This document shows positions 1 through 7,953 of a DNA stretch of 10,157 nucleotides, in pieces. The stretch comes from Bondarzewia mesenterica (taxonomy: Eukaryota; Basidiomycota; Agaricomycetes; Russulales; Bondarzewiaceae). How positions within the stretch are numbered: position 1 is the stretch's first letter; every line of letters starts with the position of its first letter. Location: positions 1 to 10,157 of the forward strand of contig SGPL01000695.1 of assembly GCA_004802705.1 (NCBI GenBank), in the 5' to 3' direction. The notes under the pieces were generated by a model. That model was not told the origin of the DNA and ran no database searches. It saw only the letters and a program-made list of their open reading frames with translations. A program made the position numbers and the translations under genes.

Positions 1-602
1 TTGGTAGGTGACTCACTAGATAGTTTATGAGTTCTAGCTGTCGAGCTAATTCTTGTAGGTCAATGTCTTTATTAGGCAGCAATTTATATTTAGCTTTATA
101 AGTGTGTCGCCAGTCTTTCTCATATGTATATATTAGACTTTGATTGACTTGAGCTGTAATTGCATTCTTTTAGTGATCTTTTATTTTTCATCCATCATTA
201 TATTACCCCCTGTAGGGTGCTTTTATCTGTACTCAGCATGTTGATCTTTCAAGGCAATTCATGATCACTTTGTTGGTCTTCTATGTATAGCATTAGTGAT
301 GTAGACCAGTTTGCACTTTTTCTTATATAGTTGATCCACATTAGAGGCAATGATTACTTCTGTGCTGGCTTGCTACACTGTATGCTTTGAGTACTAATTT
401 TAGTTGCTAATAAATGAGGAGTTTAGAGGTAACATACAAATTGTCTAAATGTAGTTATATAGTCTACTTTCACACTGCCCTTTTTACTAATAGCATCAAT
501 GCTCAACTGATATCTTTGGCAAGTTGCTGTAATATGTGGATTTATAATGCATTTAAGGTCATGCAAGTGAGTGTTAACTGTTGCAAGAGATGCTCTACTA
601 TC
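1..602 (-). pseudogene. Unidentified decayed multi-exon gene, running off left edge
   Basis: Three exon remnants can be read on the minus strand. The first, 602-438, is open for 55 codons and starts near DSRASLATVN and ends TTFRQF. An intron with gtatgt donor and catacag acceptor spans 437-378 (60 bases). The middle remnant, 377-207, includes EVIIASNVDQLYKKK and KLVYITNAIHRRP but has several stops and one frame change. A second intron spans 206-154 (53 bases, gtaata...attacag, phase 1). The last exon, 153 to 1, is fully open and reads AQVNQSLIYTYEKDWRHTYK and further on IDLQELARQLELINYLV. Two of the few CpGs of the block lie in Arg codons of this exon. I do not recognise the family. The protein-like composition and well-placed introns argue it was a real gene; stops and CpG loss argue it is dead. 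The continuation lies outside the window. Confidence 0.5.
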
Positions 603-907
603 TAGATATCAAGGCATATTTGTGAAAGTTATAATATAACTTTTTTTATCTATTTGTCTATTTATTCCTATTGGGTGGAGAGAGGAGGGATTAATGACAA
701 TGATCCACACAATAGGAGAATTCTCAATAACAACATATCAAAGACAATAAGATAATGTTTACAGCTTTATTCTTTAAACATATATTTCTATTGTCTTCAT
801 AACAGGTTCCCTTGTGACTTTTAAATACTCATACTAGTAATGTTTTAAGCTGTCATTTCTCACTATCACATCCAGTGTTATTTTCACCCTCTGTTATATT
901 ATGCCAG
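603..907. other. Spacer between divergent relics
   Basis: No reading frame of note on either strand. The stretch is AT-rich and lies between the 5' end of the minus-strand relic and the plus-strand relic that begins near 908, so it may be the remains of a shared divergent promoter. The sequence at 881-907 ends in a pyrimidine-rich tatattatgccag, which could be the 3' border of an intron preceding the plus-strand exon, in which case an earlier exon of that relic lies here unrecognised. Confidence 0.3.
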
Positions 908-1314
908 GTTCAGCCTAGAGTATCTCCTCATTCCTCCTGTACTCTTAGTGAGGATGGTTTTTTTTTACTAGAGACTAAGCATCAGCTGGCTAGTGTAGTT
1001 AACAACCATGTGGAACCTAGTTTTACTTTTATTCCCCAGCTCGATGGTAAGGTTATGCATTTCACTCACTATGGATATAACCTAAAGTCCATTCTCAATT
1101 GGGCTGAAGATATGTACGAGCTTGTCATGGTACATCTAATTTAAATCATCCATGTTTTAAGCTATTTTATTAACACCTTTTGCAGGCTTTTATACATAGA
1201 TTGGCCTCACAGTACCTTTATATTAGGAACACTTTCTTTAAGCAAGACAGCACAAAGTTAATGCTCATTTGGGCTAAGATAAAGAATTCATCACTACTAC
1301 GAAGACAAATTTGA
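908..1314 (+). pseudogene. Unidentified two-exon relic
   Basis: An open stretch from 908, directly after an acceptor-like ttatgccag, reads VQPRVSPHSSCTLSEDGFF and later HFTHYGYNLKSILNWAEDMY. It meets a good intron at 1130-1185 (56 bases, donor gtacat, acceptor ttttgcag, phase 0), after which the frame continues as FIHRLASQYLYIRNTFFKQD and stops at 1312-1314. The splice join keeps the frame without correction. I do not recognise the protein. The start is not defined, CpG is nearly absent, and the sequence after 1314 shows many stops, so this is probably the surviving fragment of a longer dead gene. It may or may not belong to the same gene as the Spt5-like relic downstream on the same strand. 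Confidence 0.4.
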
Positions 1315-1889
1315 TAACCTTTTTTTAGACTGAGGAAATTTATTTAATCTTGAAGAACTATAAGAATGGATGAGTCATAAATGACTTCTTTTGAAACTTG
1401 CTCAAAAACAGCTCTCAGCAATAGAAGACCAAGTTGAGGAAGAATAGCTCATGAGCTAATGATGTAAGATCATGCCCTTTTGTATCCCTATTGACTTATC
1501 TAATCTTCAATAGAAAGAGGGGTCTGGTTTGAGTCTGTAGAAGGACTTTGAAAGAACATGTGCTCTATGTGTTCTCATACATATGAAATTAATAGTCAAT
1601 ATAGACACTAACTGCTTATCTAGAATATATTATCCATAGAAGTGACAGTATTTTTTCTAGCATTCAAGTCAGATTACTCATTTTTTTTAACTCTCACACA
1701 TTATACCCTCACAAGTAAAGTACACACTGATGCAGTTAGCACTTCTCGAGTATATCTTGGTTGGAAGATATATTTGAAGATCTCTCATGTAGGCTAAGGC
1801 CTACAGACTTACATGTAGAACTCTTCTGGAACTCATCTCCATCTATTTATAAGACTAAAAGAGCTTCTCAAGCTCAATCCTCAGACCTC
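1315..1889. other. Decayed sequence, no gene resolved
   Basis: Plus-strand frames show protein-like patches broken by stops, for example LAQKQLSAIEDQVEEE near 1400-1447 and SIERGVWFESVEGL near 1510-1550, with TAA and TGA codons that could come from CAA, CGA or TGG. It probably links the relics on either side, but no frame can be followed through it. Confidence 0.3.
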
Positions 1890-2890
1890 CATGCAGTATA
1901 GTGATCCTAAGGTGGGTACTTTGATATCATTATGCTGCTCCCCTATACTAATTTTAAATAAAAAGTCATTCATTTTCTCAATATTGAAGCTAAAGAAGTG
2001 CAAGAGAATAAGAAGAGTGAAGACAAAGTTATTGAGGATGAACTTTGTGCATTTGTCTAACACAATGTTAAGCACTATAGTAATCAGTGATTATATTAAT
2101 GATGGAATAAGATCATTCTTTAATAATGATGAGGTCAATGATGATCAGAGTATCTTTAGGCTAATATACGACTCCTATGCAATTATAGATGAGCATTAGT
2201 TCTTAGAAGAACTAGCTAAAAGATATTGAAGATGACAGCTCTCACCTCCTGTCCTGACCTTAGCTGTCATTCCTCAAATCTTTTTGACACTATTTATAAA
2301 TGATTGCCCAATCTAGTTTATAAGCATCATCTGGAAGATTGCATATTGTGAACTCTCAAGCTCAGACTTGATGATCTAATCAGTCTTTGTTAGGCCTAGT
2401 TTTATAAGACTTATATTCATTGAGGCTTCTTCACAAGTTGCTATTCTTCATGCACTGTAAATTTTTTTTGATGTTTATATATAACTCAAGATCATGCCTA
2501 TAGATGAAAGAGTTGCTCTCTTTAATCTCAGTAACTGAGATCTACTAGTTACTATAAATAGTTGAATTATTATATGATGCAGTCTGTACAAATTTAACTG
2601 AGCTTATGCTTTAAAAGACATACCTGTAACAGGTAAAGTGGAGGTCGTAATTATGCTGTGAATCCTCCTCAATAAAGAGAGGTATAAGGGGAAAGGTAAG
2701 AAGAGGAAAGTCTCACTGCTCAGTTCAATAGCCAACTCTCAACCTTCTATGCACCCTTTCACTTTTAACAAAATTGCAGTGGTGTTTAATAGCTCTGCAA
2801 TCAGGACAAAAGGCAACAAATTTATCTTTAGGCACCAGTAGCTATTGTGACTTTATAAAGAATATAACTTGTTATAACATAAGGGTTTGT
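1890..2890 (+). pseudogene. Decayed Spt5-like (NGN/KOW type) gene relic
   Basis: The N-terminal part (1891-2199) is open and ends in acidic sequence (FFNNDEVNDDQSIFRLIYD), then after a stop FLEELAKRY. At 2319-2391 another frame gives YKHHLEDCIL, a stop, TLKLRLDDLISLC. From 2392 to about 2890 a single frame runs with about ten in-frame stops, mostly TGA: RPSFIRLIFIEASSQVAILH, IMPIDERVALFNLSN, DIPVTGKVEVVIML, KERYKGKGKKRKVSLLSSI, HPFTFNKIAVVFNSSAIRTK. The order W/L-x-LK, then IFIEA with a following helix, then MPIDER matches the NGN domain of Spt5 (IYIEA... VPI-E). Spt5 is a transcription elongation factor, and I recall diverged Spt5-like KOW genes being common beside Agaricomycete transposons. 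TGA stops are what CGA arginine codons become after CpG decay. Assignment is by pattern only; no clear KOW motif survives. Confidence 0.45.
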
Positions 2891-2973
2891 AAAGTTCCAT
2901 TAATCTAATGGCCTGTAATATAATGTGAGCCCATATATTATAAATGGCTTTTTATATACTTAATATTTATCCT

Positions 2974-4307
2974 GGCGAGCGCGCTCTTGAGGGCGGACGA
3001 GTCGACTTCTCTCCCCCATCTTGGATTCCTTCCACTTGGCCACCCCTCTCAGGTCTCAGCCTTTGCTTTCATCTCATCTCGTCTTTCTTCCCGTCGTGTT
3101 CATATACTTACCGTACGGTGCCGAGCCTTTTTCGTTTTCATCCCCCCCCCTCTCGACCTGCAGATCAGTAGCTACTTTTCTTGGGATGCTCGTACATCAT
3201 ACCCACAACAAGTGTTTTTTCTTCCGTTTTCGTTTTTGTTTCTCTCTCTTTCTTGGTTTTTGTTTTGGGGATTACTGCGACTTGAAAAAATTACGAGCAC
3301 GCCGTTCCGTGTTCCGTGTATGAGTAGTCAATATTCATACTGCCCGATCAAGGCTGCCTCACAGCTATACGACGCCGTCACGTACATACGCCTTTGGAGC
3401 TCCAGTTCAGAAAAAAAAATGAATACAGTGCAGATCGTCGGAATAGAAAAGGTTTACATAGATACGATACGAGCACTTCATTTTGCGACCCATAGGACGA
3501 GATACATACCAGTAAAAGTCCTTCACGAAGCGCTCGAAGGGAGTTCGACGAGCACGCCCGGACACGAAGCAAGTTGACCACCTAGATTCTAGATTCTAGA
3601 CCAACGTCGACGAGAACATCATCATCAGCACGAGAAATTCGTCAAACGGCAAGAGTGCAGAAGAATGAAAATAGGATTGGGGATCAGAATATAAAGACTG
3701 TAAATGGGTCCACAGGACTCGAGAGAGTTTCGGAGTCTAATTAAAAATTTTGAAGCATCATGGGTGTCGAGCGTGGGCCTCGGTGTATGGGTTTTGGAGA
3801 GATAAAAAGAAGTGTGTGTGTGTACTCACTCAGCTACTCATTGACGGAGAAACGGCAGGCGTTCGAGTTGCGCGGCGACGGAAGTTGGGACGGGGACCGC
3901 GGAATTATGCACGTCGCTGAGAATGCTGTGGGATCGAACCAACTGGCCGCTGGCATCTCTCGCACGTCGGGCAATTCGGGAAATGAGAAATGCGGAAAAC
4001 AATCCTAGAGCTGTTGTGGAAAAGAAAAGAAAGAGACGGTGGTGGTTCTAAGATGGGTTCATCGACGAGGACATGCGCTCAAAAAAATATAAATAAGGCA
4101 TTTTTTACGTAAGGGAAATTGTTGGCTCGCAGTTCGGTTCGGTATTGTCGAGTACGGCGCGATTAATATGGCTGCAGCCAGCCGGTTCGAGAACGCGCGG
4201 ACCAGATGCCCCGACGTTCACTGGAGGATGTTGGGAGGACGGTCGACGGCTTGGAAGCCTGCGATAACATTGTCAACCCATGTGTTTATCATCTGAATGG
4301 TTTGTAT
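2974..4307. other. CpG-normal intergenic region downstream of the main gene
   Basis: This stretch lies between the decayed block and the 3' end of the minus-strand gene. 2996-3260 is strongly pyrimidine-rich on the plus strand with a C-run at about 3141-3149, a texture typical of fungal promoters and 5' leaders, so a plus-strand transcript may start here; no gene follows convincingly. An ATG at 3319 opens 86 codons (MSSQYSYCPIKAASQL...) without recognisable features. A nine-A run sits at 3411-3419, a short GT repeat near 3813-3822 and a TATAAATA-like string at 4088-4095, which read on the other strand could equally be part of the 3' processing region of the minus-strand gene. No tRNA or rRNA was seen. 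Confidence 0.4.
3583..3600. repeat. Short tandem 7-base repeat
   Basis: TAGATTC occurs twice head to tail, followed by TAGA, giving overlapping TCTAGA palindromes. It is too short to assign a role and probably arose by slippage. Confidence 0.6.
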
Positions 4308-4452
4308 TCAACGAATGGATATATCATTGCGTTCATCGGGTACCTGCCCATGTGCGTGTAGGAAAACATACGAAACGGTAAAACAAATGTATTGGACGTC
4401 TTTGAGGTTGGCTACTGTCCCTTCGTTTTCTTTCCCTGCGCATGCATCCTCT

Positions 4453-4703
4453 TCAATACCTGCCTCGACAGCTTTTCTTGCCCACCCGCGACATCCTCGA
4501 ACGTGGTCGCAGTTCCATCCTCTCGCGCCCCACGATCACCCACAAGTTGAACCTCTTCTCCCCATCCACAATTTCCTCACTGTCGTAGAACTGAGGCTGT
4601 GGTAGGCCAGATTTGGTACAATAGTCTGTCGGAGTATCGTCAAGGGACTTAGCAACCACATAAACGAGAAGGCAGACGTACCCTGAAGGGACGCCCTGTA
4701 TGA
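4453..4703 (-). other. C-terminal canonical-looking dsRBD, split by an intron
   Basis: Splicing out 4681-4626 (56 bases, donor gtacgt, acceptor ccgacag, phase 1) joins SYRASLQ to DYCTKSGLPQPQFYD, followed by KRFNLWVIVGRERM. This is the order helix 1, G-x-P-x-P-x-F, then the F-x-x-x-V-x-V strand of a dsRBD. Without the splice each half runs into unrelated sequence. The second helix is lost as printed, because the frame ends in GKKSCRGRY. Removing one base in the run at 4481-4487 gives RVARKAVEAGIEEDA, which has the K/R-A-x-K-A-V-E helix expected there. Confidence 0.65.
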
Positions 4704-7700
4704 TTTGGCAGGTTTTTCAGATGGAGCGTGTGCGGTCGCACGCACGCATTCTGCCACCGTCTCTGGAAATGTGGGCGTGGCAGCTTCTGCCTTTACACCG
4801 GAGTTATCCTTAGAGACAGATAAAGCGATGGACGCGGGCTTTGCGTGCGCCTTGGGTCCTCTAGGCGGGACTTTACTACCACGTTCTGAATTTTTGTCCT
4901 TGTCATACGAAGAGACAGAAGCGCCAGGACCTTGCATTACGGGAGCAGAAGTTGGCCTGGGTGTGGAAGAGATAGAGCTAGAAGCCTGGCGCGATTCATA
5001 TGTCTTGGCCGCCTTTAAAAGAGCGCGCGGTCCCTTTGGCGTCCTCCCCGATGCAGAAGGGGCGGAGGGCGGCGTAGGTACAACGGGCGGCGCAGATTGT
5101 AAAATGGGGGTCCTTGGGGTATCAACGAGCATACCCGCATCATCCTGACGCAGGTTGCTACGCATTCTATCCTGATACTGCATAGTTGGAGTCTGTAGGG
5201 GAGTCGTAGGCATGCTTGCAGTACTCTGCAGCTGCCCAGCACGATATGCGTGCGGATTCGGCTCCCAGACCCGTGGAACATCCAACCTTTGCTCAGGCTC
5301 TGGCTCGTATCCTGTCGCAGGCGCAACGTACGGAGCATGAACTGCCTCAGCGCGTGCATGATAATCGTGATACGGATCAGGATACGAGTGCGTGCCCGAG
5401 CTTGGGTATTGTCCATACCACCCGCGCGCATTGCGCGCGGGATCAGGATCACCATAGTATGGTCTGCTATAATTATAACGAGGATCCAGAGGATATCCCA
5501 CTGGAGGATAAGCAGCTCCCGGTGCATAGTACGCATTATATGGTGGATAAGGAGGATAAGGACTTGGAGCAAAATATACCCCGGGAGGAGCGCTAGCCTC
5601 GGCATAGGGATAATGAGAAAATGGGTGCGGCTGCGGGAGCAAACCCGAGCTCGAATGCGGTCGTGACTGGGGAGCAACATGTGGCTCACCCAGCTCAGGT
5701 TGAGGCCCGGAGCTGGCCCCAGCAGACGCATATACCACCGAACGTTGGCGTGCATTGAATGCCTGCGCATCGCTGTGGGATACGGGCTGATGGGATCCGT
5801 CCCAGGAGCTCTTACCGGATGTGGGTTTAGGAAAAGATTTACTGATCTTCGTTTTCGTTTTCGTCTTCGTCTTCGTCGGTTGATATGCTTGGCTTTGCCC
5901 AGGGACAACGATGGAGTTGACGCTGATACTGGAATTTATATCGGGCTCTGGTTTGGGTGGGAGGCCTGCAGCGGCAAGAGGTAGGACTTTGCCCTGGCCA
6001 GAGGATATTGTCTTTCCTTCGTCATCCATCTTCTGGCGTTTAATACTCCCCGTCGCATCATCTGGATCATCTCCACTCTTCCTCTTTTTATTCTTCTTCC
6101 CTGGCGCTGCCGGCTCATTGTACTTCCCAATAGGAAGATTGACAATATAGCCTGGCGGCGCGGGCTCTCCACGAAATCTGAGGAACTCGACAGCACCATT
6201 CTTGAATGCCATGTTGACCGCGGCGATTTTAGCATCTGCTTTGTTGCGATACTCGGCAGGCACGGACCAGTTTCGGATTTCATTTTCCTGTGCTTCGGGT
6301 GAGAGCTTCAGCGTCATGATGCACCCATACGCTGTAACGATTGTCAGCCACGTATAGTAACATAGTGAAGAGAGGCCATATGTACCATCTTTCTCTCTCT
6401 GATACTCGAAGATTTCCGGGAGCTTGTTGGGCCAGATCTTGTAATATTCCGCTTGAATGAGGGGCACGATGGAATCGTTGACCCCGTTTCCGCATCTCCA
6501 GTGGTACCTTGGCCTCAATAGCCGCACCGATCTGACGAATGTAGTCCCCGATATTCTGTGACATGGCGAGCAGACAGGCAGCGGCTTTCGCGTCCGCTCT
6601 TTTGGGAAATTGGGGGTCGACCAAGAAGGAGCGGCATCCACCGGGATGCTCGACTCGGAGGAGAGTGCCNTGCACTGCATAATTGCCCATNAAAATAGAA
6701 AAGTTGACGAAAAAAAGTTGACTTACAGCCAAACTTGGGATCCATGATCCAGACGAAGTTGAGTGTCAATTTGGCACCTCGGGCGGACTGAACGAGCAAA
6801 TTGAGCCATGACGGGGCNTTGATCTCCAGAACCGTTTTGCCTTCGACAGGCTCCGGCAGTGGTCGGGGGAGGGCTTCAAAGAAACCTTGCAGAGATATAG
6901 GAGAAGGCGATGTCATAGAANNACCTGGGTCCTCGTCAGCGTTGATTGGATAGACGCCGTCGGCGGGATGCGTTTGTCCATTCCCATGCTTAATGAACTC
7001 TAAAACCCCTTCGTCGACAGCTTCCTTGGCGCATGCACATTTTCCTTCNATATAGCTGTTGTAAGTGGTGGGGACGGAGTAGACTCGAACGGAATGAGGC
7101 GAGAGTTGTATACGNAGTGCGCAACCGAATTCTAAATGAAGGCGGTTAGCAACTTCTTTGTGTCCTGCAGATACAANGACNCACTTCCACCTGGTTTAAT
7201 GTCGGTCAACTGCACCCAGTGCGGCCTCACTCGATCTGCTCTCCACTCTACGCAACACTGCCTGATCTGCTTGACAAACTCGTTCTCCTCCTCTTCCATG
7301 GANGAGTCAACCGTCGGCATTTGACCGCTCGGCGTGTCCAAAGGCGCTAGAACAAGTCCTTTTTTTCATGCTGAGGTGATCAGGGGCGCCGNTCTTGATA
7401 AAATCAATGGCGCCCATCTCGACTGCAATGGATGCTGCTGCGCCTTTGGCTTCTGATTTGCGCGAGAACTCTGGTTTGGTTGTGTATGATCGTGAAGACC
7501 CATTTGGACGCGTGATGGTGAGGATACACTTTTTCTCTGCATGAGGTCAGTAACCCATACAGATCAAGGACNTCTCGAGTNGCACCCACTGTCTCGTCCG
7601 TTCTCCTCGATCATTTCGTATTTGAGCGGATCGATGTTTCCAAACGTCTGCGAGCAGACCTGATGAAGAAGGAATAACGGCGTCTTCTGATGCGCCGGNA

Positions 7701-7953
7701 GCTTAGCGTCGGTCTCATTTTGCCCAGAGATGAGTGTCGAATTGGGTTCCGGTAACTCCAGTGGCCCACCAGTATCNAGATAGTTAGAAGGAGTGAATGT
7801 GTCTGGGGGCGGNTGATCGGTAGGTGAGGAGTGAAGAAACTGATCAAGAGTCAGAGTGCTCAATTTCATGAGATTATCGGATACACGATCAAACGGACGG
7901 AGAGGGAGAGGGGTTGAACCGGAAGAAGATCGGGATACGCCTGCTTCAGCCAT
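4453..7953 (-). CDS. Multi-dsRBD protein: four tandem dsRBD-like modules, disordered linker, C-terminal dsRBD
   Basis: Predicted double-stranded-RNA-binding protein. Exons: 7953-7590, 7536-7185, 7131-6727, 6674-6386, 6331-4682, 4625-4453. Introns are 53, 53, 52, 54 and 56 bases, all GT-AG and all phase 1. Start ATG at 7953 (gtcATGG context) gives MAEAGVSRSSSG. Approximate residues: 1-90 Ser/Pro-rich; four dsRBD-like modules at about 91-173, 204-289, 345-423 and 437-523; basic patch 548-576; disordered region with Pro/Tyr-rich core 705-819; final dsRBD from 1013. As printed the frame is broken by one extra base in T7 7360-7366 and C4 6482-6485. The last exon as read stops at 4453; dropping one base of a GC-rich run at 4481-4487 gives a better final helix and a stop at 4308, for about 1124 residues in place of 1076. 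Role is inferred from domains only: dsRNA or structured-RNA binding, perhaps in silencing or RNA granules. No catalytic domain is visible. Confidence 0.8.
5285..5625 (-). other. Pro/Tyr-rich low-complexity region of the dsRBD protein
   Basis: Residues about 705-819 are dominated by Pro, Tyr, Ala and Gly, with PSPYPPYPPYNAYYAPG, YPLDPRYNYSRPYYGD and SYPDPYHDYHARAEA. Regularly spaced tyrosines and few hydrophobic residues are typical of prion-like, phase-separating segments of RNA-binding proteins. It sits between the nuclear-localisation-like patch and the C-terminal dsRBD. Role inferred from composition. Confidence 0.6.
5421..5441. repeat. Perfect GC-rich hairpin inside the coding region
   Basis: CCCGCGCGC and its exact complement GCGCGCGGG flank a three-base loop. 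On the coding strand it specifies part of a DPARNARGW stretch in the Tyr-rich region. A 9-base GC stem with a tiny loop would be very stable in the mRNA; whether it does anything is unknown. Confidence 0.7.
5848..5879 (-). repeat. Six-base coding microsatellite giving Thr-Lys repeats
   Basis: Tandem copies of a TTCGTT/TTCGTC-type hexamer on the plus strand encode a run of alternating Lys and Thr (KTKTKTKTK) in the disordered linker of the dsRBD protein, around residues 621-631. Unit number is likely to vary between strains by slippage without breaking the frame. Confidence 0.75.
6012..6098 (-). other. Bipartite nuclear-localisation-like patch
   Basis: Residues about 548-576 of the dsRBD protein read KKNKKRKSGDDPDD followed by SIKRQKMDDEGK: two basic clusters separated by an acidic spacer, in low-complexity sequence just after module 4. 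This resembles a bipartite import signal and predicts at least partial nuclear residence. It is a prediction from composition only. Confidence 0.5.
6174..7683 (-). repeat. Four-fold repeated dsRBD-like module
   Basis: Each unit has a first helix, two or three beta strands, then a helix with an A-K motif and an aromatic end. The strand after the intron reads KKCILTITRP (module 1), KFGCALRIQLSP (2), GTLLRVEHPGG (3) and YGCIMTLKLSP (4). The final helices read SEAKGAAASIAVEMGAIDFI, KCACAKEAVDEGVLEFIKHG, RADAKAAACLLAMSQNIGDY and KADAKIAAVNMAFKNGAVEF. The first-helix region of modules 2 and 4 also aligns (NEFVKQIRQCCVEW with NDSIVPLIQAEYYKIW). The K/R-x-(A/E)-A/D-K element fits the third RNA-contact region of the dsRBD; the GPxH loop of canonical domains is not evident, so RNA binding by each unit is uncertain. 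Introns interrupt every unit at the same place. Confidence 0.7.
6332..6385 (-). other. In-frame intron hidden inside an open reading frame
   Basis: Donor gtacat, branch-like ggctgac, acceptor gttacag, 54 bases. Because 54 is divisible by three and has no stop, unspliced RNA stays open and adds 18 mostly hydrophobic residues. Removing it joins REKD to AYGCIMTLKL, which restores alignment to the other three modules and places a phase-1 intron exactly where they have theirs. This is better support than the open frame through it. Confidence 0.8.

Larger units (their letters stand above)
1..2973. mobile_element. CpG-depleted block of decayed transposon-type genes
   Basis: Scanning by eye I find only eight CG dinucleotides in this whole stretch (near 41, 107, 1041, 1117, 1300, 1747, 2168 and 2645), while six occur in the 35 bases right after 2973. 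The block contains three reading-frame relics on both strands with in-frame stops and shifts, several still bearing recognisable intron borders. In basidiomycetes, cytosine methylation of repeats followed by C-to-T change removes CpG; that is the usual explanation for such a signature. I see no terminal repeats, target-site duplication, transposase or reverse transcriptase motif, so the class of element cannot be named, and both relics at the ends may belong to different elements. Calling it mobile rests on the decay signature and on the Spt5-like relic. Confidence 0.5.

Noticed and set aside
2987..3577. 196-codon open frame on the plus strand
   Set aside because: It begins with TTG, covers a pyrimidine-rich, Ser/Phe-biased stretch and shows no domain. 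It overlaps other open frames, as expected from biased composition. Only the shorter ATG frame at 3319 is mentioned, as unproven.
3925..3945. Minus-strand GGTTCGATCCC, a perfect match to a tRNA internal B box
   Set aside because: The flanking bases do not form a T-arm stem of five pairs, and no A box or acceptor stem could be placed upstream.
4165..4200. GGTTCGAGAAC resembling a tRNA B box on the plus strand
   Set aside because: It departs from the B-box consensus at key positions and no cloverleaf can be drawn around it.
4705..5148. 147-codon plus-strand frame without stops
   Set aside because: It lies antisense to the linker exon of the dsRBD protein, with no domain or start context. It is treated as a shadow.
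5015..5908. 297-codon frame on the minus strand, with plus-strand frames of over 100 codons in the same area
   Set aside because: These are shadows of the long linker exon of the dsRBD protein. Their Arg/Ile/Met-rich composition reflects Pro/Tyr/Ser codons read in other frames.
6422..6499. A 76-base intron (gtgcgg...attcaag) as an alternative explanation for the frame break near 6482
   Set aside because: It would remove the first helix of module 4, which aligns well with module 2 (NDSIVPLIQAEYYKIW with NEFVKQIRQCCVEW). A single extra base in the C4 run is simpler.
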